Positions 1 through 8,965 of a DNA stretch of 64,000 nucleotides are shown here, one piece after another (position 1 is the first letter of the stretch; every line of letters starts with the position of its first letter). This DNA comes from Mycolicibacterium gadium (GTDB lineage: Bacteria; Actinomycetota; Actinomycetes; Mycobacteriales; Mycobacteriaceae), in NCBI RefSeq assembly GCF_010728925.1, contig NZ_AP022608.1:5766001-5830000 (forward strand). The letters are read 5' to 3'. The translations under genes and the position numbers were made by a program. The notes beneath the pieces were generated by a model. That model ran no database searches. It was not told where the DNA came from and saw only the letters and a program-made list of their open reading frames with translations.

Positions 1-923
1 TGATCCTGAAGTCCGCGCCCGACACCCCGCTCATCACCCTGGCGCTGGGGGAGCTGATCGCCAACCACACTGACATCCCCGCCGGCGTCGTCAACGTCCT
101 CAGTGGCGCCGATCCCGAGGTCGGTGCCGCGCTGACCACCAGCCCCGATGTCGACATGGTCACCTTCACCGGTTCCACACCGACCGGCCGGCGGATCATG
201 TCGGCGGCCAGCGACACCCTCAAGAGGGTGTTCCTGGAACTCGGCGGCAAGTCGGCGGCGATTGTGCTCGACGATGCCGACTTCAACACCGCGGCGCTGT
301 TCTCGGCCTTCAGCATGGTCACTCACGCCGGTCAGGGTTGCGCGCTGACGTCGAGGCTGTTGGTGCCGAGGAGTCGTCACGACGAGATCGTCGAGATGAT
401 CAAGAACAATTTCGCGCTGGTGCGCTATGGCAACCCAGCCGACCCCGGTACTTACATGGGTCCGCTGATCAGCGACAAACAGCGCGACAAGGTCGACGGT
501 ATGGTGCAGCGCGCCGTTGAGGCGGGCGCCACCTTGGTCACCGGAGGCGAGAAGGTCGACCCGGGTTTCTTCTACACCCCGACGCTGCTGACCGACGTGG
601 ACCCCGACAGCGAGATCGCTCAGGAAGAGGTGTTCGGCCCGGTCCTCGTGGTCATCGCCTACGACAACGACGACGACGCGGTGCGAATCGCCAACAATTC
701 GATCTACGGGTTGTCCGGCGCCGTGTTTGGCGGCCAGGACCGTGCGCTCGCGCTGGCCCGCCGCATTCGGACGGGCACGTTCTCGATCAACGGGGGTAAC
801 TACTTCAGCCCCGACAGTCCGTTCGGCGGCTACAAACAGTCGGGCATCGGACGCGAGATGGGCACCGCGGGGCTCGAGGAGTTCCTCGAGTCGAAGACGT
901 TCGCGACGGTGGTGAGCGGCTGA
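1..923 (+). CDS. Aldehyde dehydrogenase, 5'-truncated
   Basis: NAD(P)+-dependent oxidation of an aldehyde to a carboxylic acid. The reading frame is already open at base 3, so only the C-terminal 306 residues lie in the window (full family length about 480-500). The general-base glutamate is in FLELGGKSAAI (Glu codon 237-239) and the nucleophilic cysteine in HAGQGCALTSR (Cys codon 339-341). EEVFGPVLVV and the C-terminal SPFGGYKQSGIGRE are also typical of the ALDH superfamily. A CoA-transferase gene follows 52 bases downstream on the same strand, which suggests a shared catabolic unit. The substrate cannot be read from the sequence. Confidence 0.93.
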   Translation, partial: ILKSAPDTPLITLALGELIANHTDIPAGVVNVLSGADPEVGAALTTSPDVDMVTFTGSTPTGRRIMSAASDTLKRVFLELGGKSAAIVLDDADFNTAALFSAFSMVTHAGQGCALTSRLLVPRSRHDEIVEMIKNNFALVRYGNPADPGTYMGPLISDKQRDKVDGMVQRAVEAGATLVTGGEKVDPGFFYTPTLLTDVDPDSEIAQEEVFGPVLVVIAYDNDDDAVRIANNSIYGLSGAVFGGQDRALALARRIRTGTFSINGGNYFSPDSPFGGYKQSGIGREMGTAGLEEFLESKTFATVVSG

Positions 924-975
924 TGTGGGGGTACCGCCCGCTTGCGGGGGACGCTTGCGCGAATAGGAGAGGCCA

Positions 976-2184
976 ATGAGCGGACCACTCGACGGGATCC
1001 GCGTCCTCGAGGTCGCAATGTACGGCTTCGTGCCGTCGGCAGGCGCCGTGCTACGCGAATGGGGCGCCGACGTCATCAAAGTCGAGCACGCCGTGACCGG
1101 CGATCCGCAGCGCGGCTTGCGCCAGACCGGGCTGCTGCGGGTCGAGGGCGATCCCAACCCCAACATCGAACACGCCAACCGCGGCAAGCGCAGCATCGGT
1201 CTCGACATGTCGGTGCCCGATGGCAAAGAGGTGCTGCTGGAACTGGCCCAGCGCGCTGACGTGTTCCTCACGAGCTTTTTGCCGGGACATCGAAAGAAGT
1301 TCGGCATCGATGTCGAGGACATTCGCGCCGTCAACCCCAAGATCATCTACGCCAGGGGTAGTGCGCTGGGGCCGCGCGGCGAGGAGTCGGTCAAGGGCGG
1401 CTACGACATGACCGCGTTCTGGTGCCGGGCGGGTACTGCGGCCACCATCACCCCACCGGGGACACCGGGCATGGTCGGACCGCCGGGCCCCGCCTACGGC
1501 GACACCATCTCGGGCACCAACCTCGCGGGCGGCATCGCCGCGGCGCTGCTCAAGCGGGAGCGGACCGGTGAGACATCGGTGGTGGACGTGTCACTTTTGG
1601 GTAGCGGCCTCTGGTCGCTCGGACACACCGTGGCGTTGACCAAGCACCTCGGTCAGCGGATGGAAGCCTTCCCCCCTGGGACGCAGGGTTCGCCCTTCAA
1701 CCCGCTGGTCGGTCTGTATCCGACCGCAGACGAGCGCTACATCTCCTTCGTGATGATGCAGCCCACCAAATTCTGGGCCGACGTCTGCAAGCACATGGAT
1801 CTCGACGAACTCGCCGATGATCCGCGCTTCGCGACCGCCGAGTCCATCGCGGAGAACACCGCGGCGGCCAACGAGATCCTCAGCGAGGCGATGCAGAAGC
1901 GGACTCTTCCTGAGTGGAGTGAAAGGTTCGCAACGCTACTAGGGCCGTGGGCCCCAGTGCAGGACACCCTGCAGGCGGTCGAGGACGCGCAGATCCGCGC
2001 CAACGAGTACCTGGTGACCGCAGGTGAACTCGAATTGGTCGCGAATCCGGTGCAGTTCGATATGAGTCCACCCCAAACCGGCCCCGCTCCGGGGTTTGCG
2101 GAGCAAACTGACGAAGTCTTGCTGGAACTCGGATTGGATTGGGATCGGATCATCGAGCTGAAGACGGCCGGGGCCGTCACCTAG
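976..2184 (+). CDS. Family III CoA-transferase (CaiB/BaiF type)
   Basis: A 402-residue protein of the CaiB/BaiF/formyl-CoA transferase family, which moves CoA between carboxylic acids. The N-terminus GIRVLEVAMYGFVPSAGAVLREWGADVIKVEH is a typical family start in sense if not in detail. The GDTISGTNLAGGI segment carries the likely catalytic aspartate (Asp176), matching the GDxxxG position in formyl-CoA transferase. AGGAGAGG just upstream fits a ribosome binding site for ATG 976. It sits between the aldehyde dehydrogenase and the mce promoter region, so it could activate or recycle acids taken up or produced by this cluster. The actual acids are unknown. Confidence 0.93.
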   Translation: MSGPLDGIRVLEVAMYGFVPSAGAVLREWGADVIKVEHAVTGDPQRGLRQTGLLRVEGDPNPNIEHANRGKRSIGLDMSVPDGKEVLLELAQRADVFLTSFLPGHRKKFGIDVEDIRAVNPKIIYARGSALGPRGEESVKGGYDMTAFWCRAGTAATITPPGTPGMVGPPGPAYGDTISGTNLAGGIAAALLKRERTGETSVVDVSLLGSGLWSLGHTVALTKHLGQRMEAFPPGTQGSPFNPLVGLYPTADERYISFVMMQPTKFWADVCKHMDLDELADDPRFATAESIAENTAAANEILSEAMQKRTLPEWSERFATLLGPWAPVQDTLQAVEDAQIRANEYLVTAGELELVANPVQFDMSPPQTGPAPGFAEQTDEVLLELGLDWDRIIELKTAGAVT

Positions 2185-2247
2185 ACATCGAGAGAGGCCA
2201 GGAATACAGCCCAAATGCCGTACGTCACTTCGATCGACACCCAGGTG

Positions 2248-2293
2248 CCGCGCAGCAGGGGGTCATCCCCCGAAATTAGCGGTTCCTGCGCGG
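2248..2293. promoter_or_regulatory. Nested inverted repeat (possible terminator or cruciform)
   Basis: Outer arms CCGCGCAG (2248-2255) and CTGCGCGG (2286-2293) are exact reverse complements. Inside them is a second hairpin, GGGGG-tcat-CCCCC (2258-2271). It lies 64 bases after the CoA-transferase stop and 55 bases before the candidate mce -10 box. No U-tract follows, so it is not a classical intrinsic terminator, but it could still separate the two transcription units. Confidence 0.5.
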
Positions 2294-2319
2294 GCATCGG
2301 CGCGATCGGCTATGAAGGT

Positions 2320-2368
2320 GTCGGATTCACCGAGGGGCTGCGGGGGGCTATAACTCATCGAATCCGAC
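2320..2368 (+). promoter_or_regulatory. Candidate mce promoter with flanking operator
   Basis: A -35-like TTCACC (2326-2331) and a -10-like TATAAC (2349-2354) are separated by 17 bases, which puts a start near 2361. Perfect inverted 9-mers GTCGGATTC (2320-2328) and GAATCCGAC (2360-2368) overlap the -35 box and the predicted start point respectively. This is the layout expected of a repressor-controlled promoter. The regulator is not known. Confidence 0.55.
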
Positions 2369-2388
2369 GGGACGACTGTCGTCGGGAG

Positions 2389-2409
2389 GATCTGTGCGGG
2401 ACACAGATC
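2389..2409 (+). promoter_or_regulatory. Leader hairpin of the mce transcript
   Basis: Perfect 8-bp stem GATCTGTG / CACAGATC with loop CGGGA. It lies about 30 bases after the predicted mce start point and about 107 bases before the yrbEA start. It may shape mRNA stability or translation; no T-run follows. Confidence 0.45.
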
Positions 2410-2515
2410 AACTTGGTGCACAATGTCTTTCGGTCGGCGGGGGTATCAGCAGTGACCATCGTGGGAGGAGCCACCTATCGCGCGGGGTAGCGGGCCAGAT
2501 CGGTGGTCGCCTGGG

Positions 2516-3289
2516 TTGCCTCAGCTGAGCAGCTTTGCAGGCCCGATGCAGGCTGTCGGCGGTCTTTTTGCCATGTCGGCTGATGCGGTGCGATTCGTGT
2601 TCCGCAGGCCGTTTCAGTGGCGTGAGTTTCTAGACCAATGCTGGTTCATCGCACGGGTCGCTTTGGTGCCGACGTTGCTCGTGGCGATCCCGTTCACGGT
2701 GCTGGTCAGCTTCACGCTCAACATTCTTCTGCGTGAGCTGGGTGCGGCTGATCTGTCGGGCGCAGGTGCGGCATTCGGTGCGGTGACGCAGATCGGTCCG
2801 CTTGTGACAGTGCTCATCGTGGCGGGGGCGGGTTCGACGGCGATCTGTGCGGACCTGGGGTCGCGAACCATCCGCGAGGAGATCGAGGCGATGGAGGTAC
2901 TGGGTATCAACCCAGTGCAGCGGTTGGTGACACCGCGGATGCTGGCCGCGGGTCTGGTCGCGTTGCTGCTCAACAGCTTTGTGGTGGTCATCGGAATCCT
3001 GGGTGGCTATTCGTTCTCGGTGTTCATCCAGGACGTGAACCCGGGGGCGTTCGCGGCCGGTATCACGCTTCTGACCGGGGTGCCCGAGGTCATCATCTCG
3101 TGTGTGAAGGCCCTCCTGTTCGGTTTGATCGCTGGACTGGTCGCCTGTTACCGGGGGTTGAGCATCACTGGTGGTGGTGCCAAAGCGGTAGGCAACGCCG
3201 TCAACGAGACCGTGGTCTATGCGTTCATGGCGCTGTTCGTGATCAACGTGCTCGTCACAGCCATCGGCATCCGGATGACGACGGGGTAG
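2516..3289 (+). CDS. YrbE/MlaE-family permease, first gene of the mce operon (YrbEA)
   Basis: Integral membrane permease subunit of a Mce lipid importer, expected to pair with YrbEB and to be energised by the MceG ATPase, which is not encoded here. The 257 residues contain the MlaE signature around AGAGSTAICADLGSRTIREEIEAM and about five hydrophobic segments; NAVNETVVYAF near the C-terminus is also typical. A stop at 2453 limits the frame upstream, and no ATG or GTG occurs before TTG 2516. That start gives an N-terminus in line with the family; ATG 2546 is the alternative. The next gene begins 3 bases after the stop. Confidence 0.93.
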   Translation: MPQLSSFAGPMQAVGGLFAMSADAVRFVFRRPFQWREFLDQCWFIARVALVPTLLVAIPFTVLVSFTLNILLRELGAADLSGAGAAFGAVTQIGPLVTVLIVAGAGSTAICADLGSRTIREEIEAMEVLGINPVQRLVTPRMLAAGLVALLLNSFVVVIGILGGYSFSVFIQDVNPGAFAAGITLLTGVPEVIISCVKALLFGLIAGLVACYRGLSITGGGAKAVGNAVNETVVYAFMALFVINVLVTAIGIRMTTG

Positions 3290-3292
3290 CGG

Positions 3293-4150
3293 ATGGGCAC
3301 ATCAACGGTTCTCAAGTCCAGGTTTCCGCGGGCCTCGACCGCGGCCCGCCGCCCGGTGGAGTGGTTGGGCGGCATTGGCGACCACATGATCTTTTATGCG
3401 AAGTCGCTGGGCGGGACTCCACATGCCTTCGTGCACTACCGCAAGGAGGTCATCCGGTTGATTGCCGAGATCTCCATGGGCGCAGGGACGTTGGCGATGA
3501 TCGGCGGTACCGTCGTGATCGTCGGATTCTTGACGTTGGCCGCCGGTGGGACCCTGGCGGTACAGGGCTATTCCTCGCTGGGCAACATCGGGATCGAGGC
3601 GCTGACCGGATTCCTGTCGGCCTTCATAAACGTGCGTATCGCCGCGCCGGTGGTGGCGGGAATCGGGCTGGCGGCCACTTTCGGTGCCGGGGTGACCGCT
3701 CAGTTGGGTGCGATGCGGATCAACGAGGAGATCGACGCGCTGGAAGCGATGGCGATCCGGCCGGTCGAGTATCTGGTGAGCACGCGCATCATCGCGGGCA
3801 TGATCGCGATCACGCCGCTGTACTCGATCGCGGTCATCTTGAGCTTCGTGGCCTCCCAGTTCACGACGGTGGTGTTGTTCGGTCAGTCCGGCGGGCTTTA
3901 TGACCACTACTTCGACACGTTCCTCAACCCGATCGACCTTCTGTGGTCATTCCTGCAGGCGATCTTGATGGCGATCACGATCCTGTTGATCCATACCTAC
4001 TTCGGCTACTTCGCCACCGGCGGGCCCTCCGGTGTCGGCGTCGCAGTGGGCAACGCGGTTCGCACCAGTCTGATCGTCGTCGTCTCGGTGACGCTGCTGG
4101 TGTCGCTGTCCATCTACGGTTCCAACGGCAACTTCAACCTCTCCGGATAA
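3293..4150 (+). CDS. YrbE/MlaE-family permease, second subunit (YrbEB)
   Basis: Second permease of the Mce transporter, 285 residues. It has the MlaE-type segment ATFGAGVTAQLGAMRINEEIDALEAM and hydrophobic stretches around residues 60-100, 160-195 and 215-280. The N-terminal 30 residues are basic and cytoplasmic in character. It starts with ATG 3 bases after yrbEA and is followed 13 bases later by mceA, so the operon is tightly packed. It should form the channel heterodimer with YrbEA in the inner membrane, feeding on lipid delivered by the Mce proteins. Confidence 0.94.
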   Translation: MGTSTVLKSRFPRASTAARRPVEWLGGIGDHMIFYAKSLGGTPHAFVHYRKEVIRLIAEISMGAGTLAMIGGTVVIVGFLTLAAGGTLAVQGYSSLGNIGIEALTGFLSAFINVRIAAPVVAGIGLAATFGAGVTAQLGAMRINEEIDALEAMAIRPVEYLVSTRIIAGMIAITPLYSIAVILSFVASQFTTVVLFGQSGGLYDHYFDTFLNPIDLLWSFLQAILMAITILLIHTYFGYFATGGPSGVGVAVGNAVRTSLIVVVSVTLLVSLSIYGSNGNFNLSG

Positions 4151-4163
4151 GCGACTTGCAGCC

Positions 4164-5363
4164 ATGAATTCGATCACCGCGCGCGCATTGGCCGGCCTGG
4201 CCGGACTCGTCGCGATCGTCGTCGTATTCGCCTTGGCGATCGGGCTCTTCCGAGGCTCGTTCACTGAGACCGTTCCGGTAACGGTGATCTCGGATCGTGC
4301 GGGTCTCGTCATGAACCCCGACGCGAAGGTGAAGATGCGCGGCGTGGAGGTTGGCAGGGTCGCCTCTATCGCGACGAGGCCAGACGGGCAGGCCGTCCTG
4401 AAGCTGGACATGAATCCGTCTCAGCTGCATCTGATTCCCTCGAACGTCGGTGTGGACATCACGTCGACGACGGTGTTCGGCGCCAAGTTCGTCGATCTCC
4501 TCCCTCCATCGAACCCTGAAACGCAGAGACTGCACGGGGGACAGGTGATCGAGGGTCGGCACGTCACCACTGAGATCAATACTGTCTTTCAGCGCCTCGT
4601 CACCGTCCTGGACAAGATCGACCCCGCGAAACTCAACGAGACCCTCGGCGCGGTCGCGACGGCGTTCGACGGCCGCGGCGAGAAGATCGGCCGCAGTCTT
4701 GAAGACTTCAACGCATTCCTGGCCAAGATCAATCAGAGCCTGCCGAATCTATCGCGCGACATCGAAGCGTCGGTCCCGGCGTTCACCGCCTACGGCGACG
4801 CCGCGCCCGACCTGATCGGAACCTTCGACAATTCGATCAAGCTCAGCAATTCCATCGTCGAGGAACAGCAGGCTCTCGACGAATTTCTCATCAGCTCAAT
4901 CGGTTTGGCCGATATCGGCAACGATGTGATCGGCGGCAACCGACAGGCCCTGACGGACCTTCTGCACGTTCTCGTGCCGACCACATCACTGCTCGGCGAG
5001 TACCACGAGATGCTGGCCTGCGGAATCGGCGCCCTCGTCCCCTTCGTGAATGCCGGGAACTTTCAGTATTCGCACATCCTGTTCAATGCCGGTCTCACGC
5101 TGGGGACCGAGCGCTATCGCTGGCCCGAGGACCTACCCAAGGTCGCGGCTTCCACTGGAGGCCGGTCCTTCTGCAAGGAGTTGGGTCTTCCCGACGTCCC
5201 GCCTGAGTTCCGGGTGCCGTTCCTCGTCTCAGATTCCGGCTCGAATCCGTTCAAGTATGGGAACCAGGGGATCTTGCTCAACTCCGATGGACTCAAGCAG
5301 TGGCTGTTCGGTCCCATCCCGGGACCGCCCCGCAACAGTGCGATGATCGGAATGCCGGGGTGA
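4164..5363 (+). CDS. Mce-family protein A
   Basis: First of six Mce proteins (399 residues). A hydrophobic N-terminal anchor (about residues 7-29) is followed by the MCE domain (about residues 38-115), with the pattern VISDRAGLVMNPDAKVKMRGVEVGRV typical of the family's beta-barrel ring. A long helical region follows, then a C-terminal segment with cysteines. Mce proteins are thought to form a hexameric shuttle carrying hydrophobic substrates from the outer envelope to the YrbE permease. Which lipid this paralogue carries cannot be told from sequence. Its stop overlaps the mceB start as GTGA. Confidence 0.94.
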   Translation: MNSITARALAGLAGLVAIVVVFALAIGLFRGSFTETVPVTVISDRAGLVMNPDAKVKMRGVEVGRVASIATRPDGQAVLKLDMNPSQLHLIPSNVGVDITSTTVFGAKFVDLLPPSNPETQRLHGGQVIEGRHVTTEINTVFQRLVTVLDKIDPAKLNETLGAVATAFDGRGEKIGRSLEDFNAFLAKINQSLPNLSRDIEASVPAFTAYGDAAPDLIGTFDNSIKLSNSIVEEQQALDEFLISSIGLADIGNDVIGGNRQALTDLLHVLVPTTSLLGEYHEMLACGIGALVPFVNAGNFQYSHILFNAGLTLGTERYRWPEDLPKVAASTGGRSFCKELGLPDVPPEFRVPFLVSDSGSNPFKYGNQGILLNSDGLKQWLFGPIPGPPRNSAMIGMPG

Positions 5364-6385
5364 CGCGCATGCGGGGCACATTCATCAAGTTCGGGATCTT
5401 CGCGATCGTCATGGTGCTGCTGACCGCGTTCCTGTTTGCCACCTTCGCCGAAGTGCGGACCGGTTCGACCAACGACTACTCCGCAGTATTCGATGACGCG
5501 TCCCGACTGGAAACCGGGGACACCGTCCGGGTAGCGGGCATCCGGGTGGGCACGGTGCAGGAGGTGTCCTTGGATGCCGATCGCAATGTGCGGGTGAAAT
5601 TCGACGCCGGTCGCGACATCAAGCTGACAGACGGCACCAAGGCGCAGATCAAGTATCTGAATTTGGTGGGTGACCGCTACCTCGAACTCGTCGACGCACC
5701 CGGATCGACAAGGATCATGCCCGCGGGCGCAACGATTCCCATCGACCGCACGGCGCCCGCGCTGGACCTCGACCTGCTACTCGGTGGTCTGAAGCCGGTC
5801 ATCCAAGGCCTCAACCCGCAGGACGTCAATGCGCTCTCGGCGTCACTACTGCAGATACTGCAGGGCCAGGGCGGCACCATCGAATCGCTGTTCTCCAGGG
5901 CGTCGTCGTTCTCGAATGCGCTGGCAGACAACAACGCTGTGATCGAGCAACTCATCGACGAACTAAGGACGACGCTGAAAACGCTGTCCGACGACGGGGA
6001 CCAATTCACCGAGGCCATCGACAAGCTCGAACAGCTCGTGCGCGGCCTCTCCGAGGATCGTGACCCGATTGGTGACGCCATCACGGCACTCGACAACGGC
6101 ACCGCGTCACTGTCCGACCTCCTAGGTCGAGCGCGACCCCCACTGGACGGCACCGTCGACCAAGTGAAGCGGCTCGCCGAATATCTGGACGCCGACAAAG
6201 CCACCTTCGACGCGACGCTGCAGCGGCTGCCTGACATCTATCGCAAGCTGGCCCGAGTCGGCTCCTACGGCGCGTTCTTCCCCTACTACATCTGCGGAAT
6301 CACTTTCCGGGCAAGCGATCTTGAGGGCCGTACTGTGCAGTTCCCCTGGATCAGGCAAGAAACGGGGAGGTGTCGGGACGAATGA
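5360..6385 (+). CDS. Mce-family protein B
   Basis: Second Mce protein (341 residues from GTG 5360, which overlaps the mceA stop by four bases; ATG 5369 is an alternative). It has a single N-terminal membrane anchor (FGIFAIVMVLLTAFLFATF) and an MCE domain with the conserved ...DASRLETGDTVRVAGIRVG. A helical, coiled-coil-like stretch runs through about residues 150-290. The overlap points to translational coupling with mceA. It is expected to be one ring of the substrate tunnel. Confidence 0.93.
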   Translation: MTRMRGTFIKFGIFAIVMVLLTAFLFATFAEVRTGSTNDYSAVFDDASRLETGDTVRVAGIRVGTVQEVSLDADRNVRVKFDAGRDIKLTDGTKAQIKYLNLVGDRYLELVDAPGSTRIMPAGATIPIDRTAPALDLDLLLGGLKPVIQGLNPQDVNALSASLLQILQGQGGTIESLFSRASSFSNALADNNAVIEQLIDELRTTLKTLSDDGDQFTEAIDKLEQLVRGLSEDRDPIGDAITALDNGTASLSDLLGRARPPLDGTVDQVKRLAEYLDADKATFDATLQRLPDIYRKLARVGSYGAFFPYYICGITFRASDLEGRTVQFPWIRQETGRCRDE

Positions 6386-7485
6386 ACAAGTACCGCGGAT
6401 CCGCTCTCATCAGGGCCGGCTTCATCGGCGTGGTGCTGATCATCCTGGTGATCGTCATCGGGCTGCAGCCCGAACGCCTGTACTCGTGGGCCACCGCCCT
6501 CCGTTATCAAGCGGTATTCACCGAGGCCGGCGGTCTGGCCGCAGGTAACGACGTGACGGTCTCAGGAATCAAGGTCGGCTCGGTGTCGTCGATCGAACTC
6601 GAGAATGGCGAGGCACTGGTTGGTTTCACGATCGACGGCAAGTATGCGCTCGGCTCGGACACCACCGCGCACATCCGCACCGGCACGCTGCTCGGCGAGC
6701 GCGTGCTTGCGTTGGAGTCCGACGGCAGCGGCACATTGTCACCGAACCAGACCATCCCGGTCACCAGGACGTCGTCGCCGTATTCGTTGACCGACGCGGT
6801 CAGCGAGCTGACTTCCAACACTGCGGGAACTGAAACCGACTCTCTGAACCAGTCATTGGACACGTTGGCCCAGACGCTCGACCAGGTGGCTCCGGAATTG
6901 GGGCCGACATTCGACGGCCTGTCGCGGGTGTCGAAATCGCTCAACGGCCGCAATGACAGCCTGGCCGAGCTGCTGAAAACCGCAGGCGATGTCACGGGAA
7001 TCCTGTCGGAGCGCAGTCAGCAGGTCAACGCGTTGATCCTCAACGCCAACGACCTGCTCGGTGTGCTCAACGATCGGCGTCAGGCGATCGTCGACCTACT
7101 GGCTAACACGTCGGCCCTGTCGCGCAATCTCACCGGTCTCGTCGCCGAGAACGAACAGGAACTCGCGCCGGCGCTGGAGAAGATGAACGCGGTCAACCAG
7201 ATGCTGGAGAAGAACCGCGACAACATCACCAAGGCCCTCGCGGGGTTGCGCAAGTACGAGGTGACCCAGGGCGAGATCGTCGCCAACGGCGCCTACTACA
7301 ACGCGCTTGTACCCAACATCCAACCGGCGCAGCTGCTGCAGCCGTTCCTGGACTACGCGTTCGGCTTCAGGAACGGCGAAAACATCGGGCAACCGCCGGA
7401 CACCGCCGGTCCGCGCGCGCAACTTCCGTTCCCCGTCAACGGGCTTCCACAACCAGGAGATCTCCCCGATGATGGCAACCCGTAA
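6382..7485 (+). CDS. Mce-family protein C
   Basis: Third Mce protein (367 residues from ATG 6382). The start overlaps the mceB stop as ATGA, and a GGGGAGG ribosome binding site lies at 6364-6370; a GTG at 6370 would sit on that site and is less likely. An N-terminal anchor (IRAGFIGVVLIILVIVIGL) and MCE domain (EAGGLAAGNDVTVSGIKVG) are clear. A long helical region follows with repeated LNxxNDLL-type heptads, and a proline-rich tail ends the protein. Confidence 0.93.
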   Translation: MNKYRGSALIRAGFIGVVLIILVIVIGLQPERLYSWATALRYQAVFTEAGGLAAGNDVTVSGIKVGSVSSIELENGEALVGFTIDGKYALGSDTTAHIRTGTLLGERVLALESDGSGTLSPNQTIPVTRTSSPYSLTDAVSELTSNTAGTETDSLNQSLDTLAQTLDQVAPELGPTFDGLSRVSKSLNGRNDSLAELLKTAGDVTGILSERSQQVNALILNANDLLGVLNDRRQAIVDLLANTSALSRNLTGLVAENEQELAPALEKMNAVNQMLEKNRDNITKALAGLRKYEVTQGEIVANGAYYNALVPNIQPAQLLQPFLDYAFGFRNGENIGQPPDTAGPRAQLPFPVNGLPQPGDLPDDGNP

Positions 7486-8965
7486 GCGCCTCGCGACATG
7501 GGTCGCCGCGCTGCTCGCCGTGGTGCTGGTGGCCGGAGCCGCGTTCCTGGTGCGCCAGGTCTTCTTTGGACCCAAGACCATCACCGCGTATTTCCCCACG
7601 GCGACCGCCATTTATCCGGGTGACGAGGTGCGGGTATCCGGTGTCGAGGTCGGCAGAATCGAGAGCATCCAACCCGAGGGCACGCAGACCAAGCTGATCC
7701 TGGAGGTCGACCGCGACGTGCCGGTGCCTGCGGGCGCCAAAGCGGTGATCGTCGCGCAGAATCTGATCGCCGCACGGTATGTGCAGCTCACGCCGGCATA
7801 TCGCGAGGGTGACGGGCCCACGATGGCCGACGGTGCGGTGATTCCCAGTGACCGGACCGCGGTCCCAGTCGAGTGGGATGAGGTCAAAACCCAATTGATG
7901 CGGCTGGCAACCGAACTGGGTCCCAAGCCCGGCTCGCAGGGCGCGGTAACCGACACTTCCATCGGCAGGTTCATCGACAGCGCCGCCAATGCGATGGACG
8001 GCAACGGCGAGAAGCTTAGATCGACGCTTGCCGAATTATCAGGTGTCGCAAGGATCTTCGCCGAAGGCAGCGGCAACATCGTAGACATCATCAAGAACCT
8101 GCAGGTCTTCGTCAGCGCGTTGCGCGACAGCAAGCGGCAGATCGTCCTGTTCCAGAACCGCCTGGCCAGCCTGACCAGCGTGGTGGACAACAGCAGGTCG
8201 GATCTGGACGCTGCGCTGTCGGATCTGTCTGTCGCGATCGGGGAGGTGCAGCGGTTCGTCGCGGGCAGTCGCGAACAGACCGCTGAGCAGATCAGAAGCC
8301 TGGCGGCTGTCACACAAAACCTGGTCGACAGTCGGCTGCCCTTGGAGAATGTCCTGCATGTGGCGCCCAATGCCATCGCAAACTATCTGAACATCTACTA
8401 CCCGCCGACCGGCGGCGTGAGTGGGGCCTTCTCTTTCGTCAACTTTTCGAACCCGGTGTACTTCATCTGCGGCATGATTGGCGGCGTCGCCAACACCACG
8501 GCACCCGAGACGGCGAAACTCTGCGAGCAGTACCTCGGTCCGGCGCTGAGACTGCTGAACTTCAACAACCTGCCACTGCCGATCAATCCGTACCTGCGAC
8601 CGAGCGCCAAACCGGAAAACCTCATTTACACAGACCCCAAGCTTGCGCCGGGCGGTACCGGGCCGGGTGATCCACCCGAGCCTCGACCAGCGGTCTCGGC
8701 ATACACGGGTGCCGGAGATGTGGCACCGCCGCCCGGATACGGAGGAGTCGGACTACCCGCCATGCCGCCGGGCCTATACGGGCACGACGAAGTGCCCGCG
8801 ATACCGTCGCCCGCGCTGTATCCAGGCGCGCCGATTCCAGGGCCGCCCAACATCCAGACCGGCCCGGGGACGCCGTCGGTTCAGAACATGCTGCTCCCAC
8901 CAAGCGCGGCTGTCCCGCCGCCACCGGGTCCGTTGCTGCCTGCGGAAGGGACGCCGCCATCATGA
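7469..8965 (+). CDS. Mce-family protein D
   Basis: Fourth Mce protein (498 residues). ATG 7469 overlaps the mceC 3' end by 17 bases and is preceded by AGGAG (7455-7459), nine bases away. It has an N-terminal anchor (about residues 8-30), an MCE domain (TAIYPGDEVRVSGVEVGRIES) and a helical middle. The last 110 residues are strongly proline- and glycine-rich, which is usual for MceD and suggests an extended periplasmic or wall-spanning tail. The next gene begins inside its stop (ATGA). Confidence 0.93.
   Translation: MMATRKRLATWVAALLAVVLVAGAAFLVRQVFFGPKTITAYFPTATAIYPGDEVRVSGVEVGRIESIQPEGTQTKLILEVDRDVPVPAGAKAVIVAQNLIAARYVQLTPAYREGDGPTMADGAVIPSDRTAVPVEWDEVKTQLMRLATELGPKPGSQGAVTDTSIGRFIDSAANAMDGNGEKLRSTLAELSGVARIFAEGSGNIVDIIKNLQVFVSALRDSKRQIVLFQNRLASLTSVVDNSRSDLDAALSDLSVAIGEVQRFVAGSREQTAEQIRSLAAVTQNLVDSRLPLENVLHVAPNAIANYLNIYYPPTGGVSGAFSFVNFSNPVYFICGMIGGVANTTAPETAKLCEQYLGPALRLLNFNNLPLPINPYLRPSAKPENLIYTDPKLAPGGTGPGDPPEPRPAVSAYTGAGDVAPPPGYGGVGLPAMPPGLYGHDEVPAIPSPALYPGAPIPGPPNIQTGPGTPSVQNMLLPPSAAVPPPPGPLLPAEGTPPS

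Larger units (their letters stand above)
2185..2515. other. Structured intergenic region ahead of the mce operon
   Basis: About 330 bases without a convincing gene. It holds a nested inverted repeat (2248-2293), a candidate promoter flanked by a perfect 9-bp inverted repeat (2320-2368), a 13-base palindrome GACGACtGTCGTC (2371-2383) and an 8-bp hairpin (2389-2409). A 91-codon open frame at 2215-2490 runs across all of these and has no recognisable domain, so it was not called. Confidence 0.6.

Noticed and set aside
2215..2490. 91-codon frame before yrbEA
   Set aside because: It crosses the nested repeat, the candidate promoter and the leader hairpin, and has no recognisable sequence or ribosome binding site.
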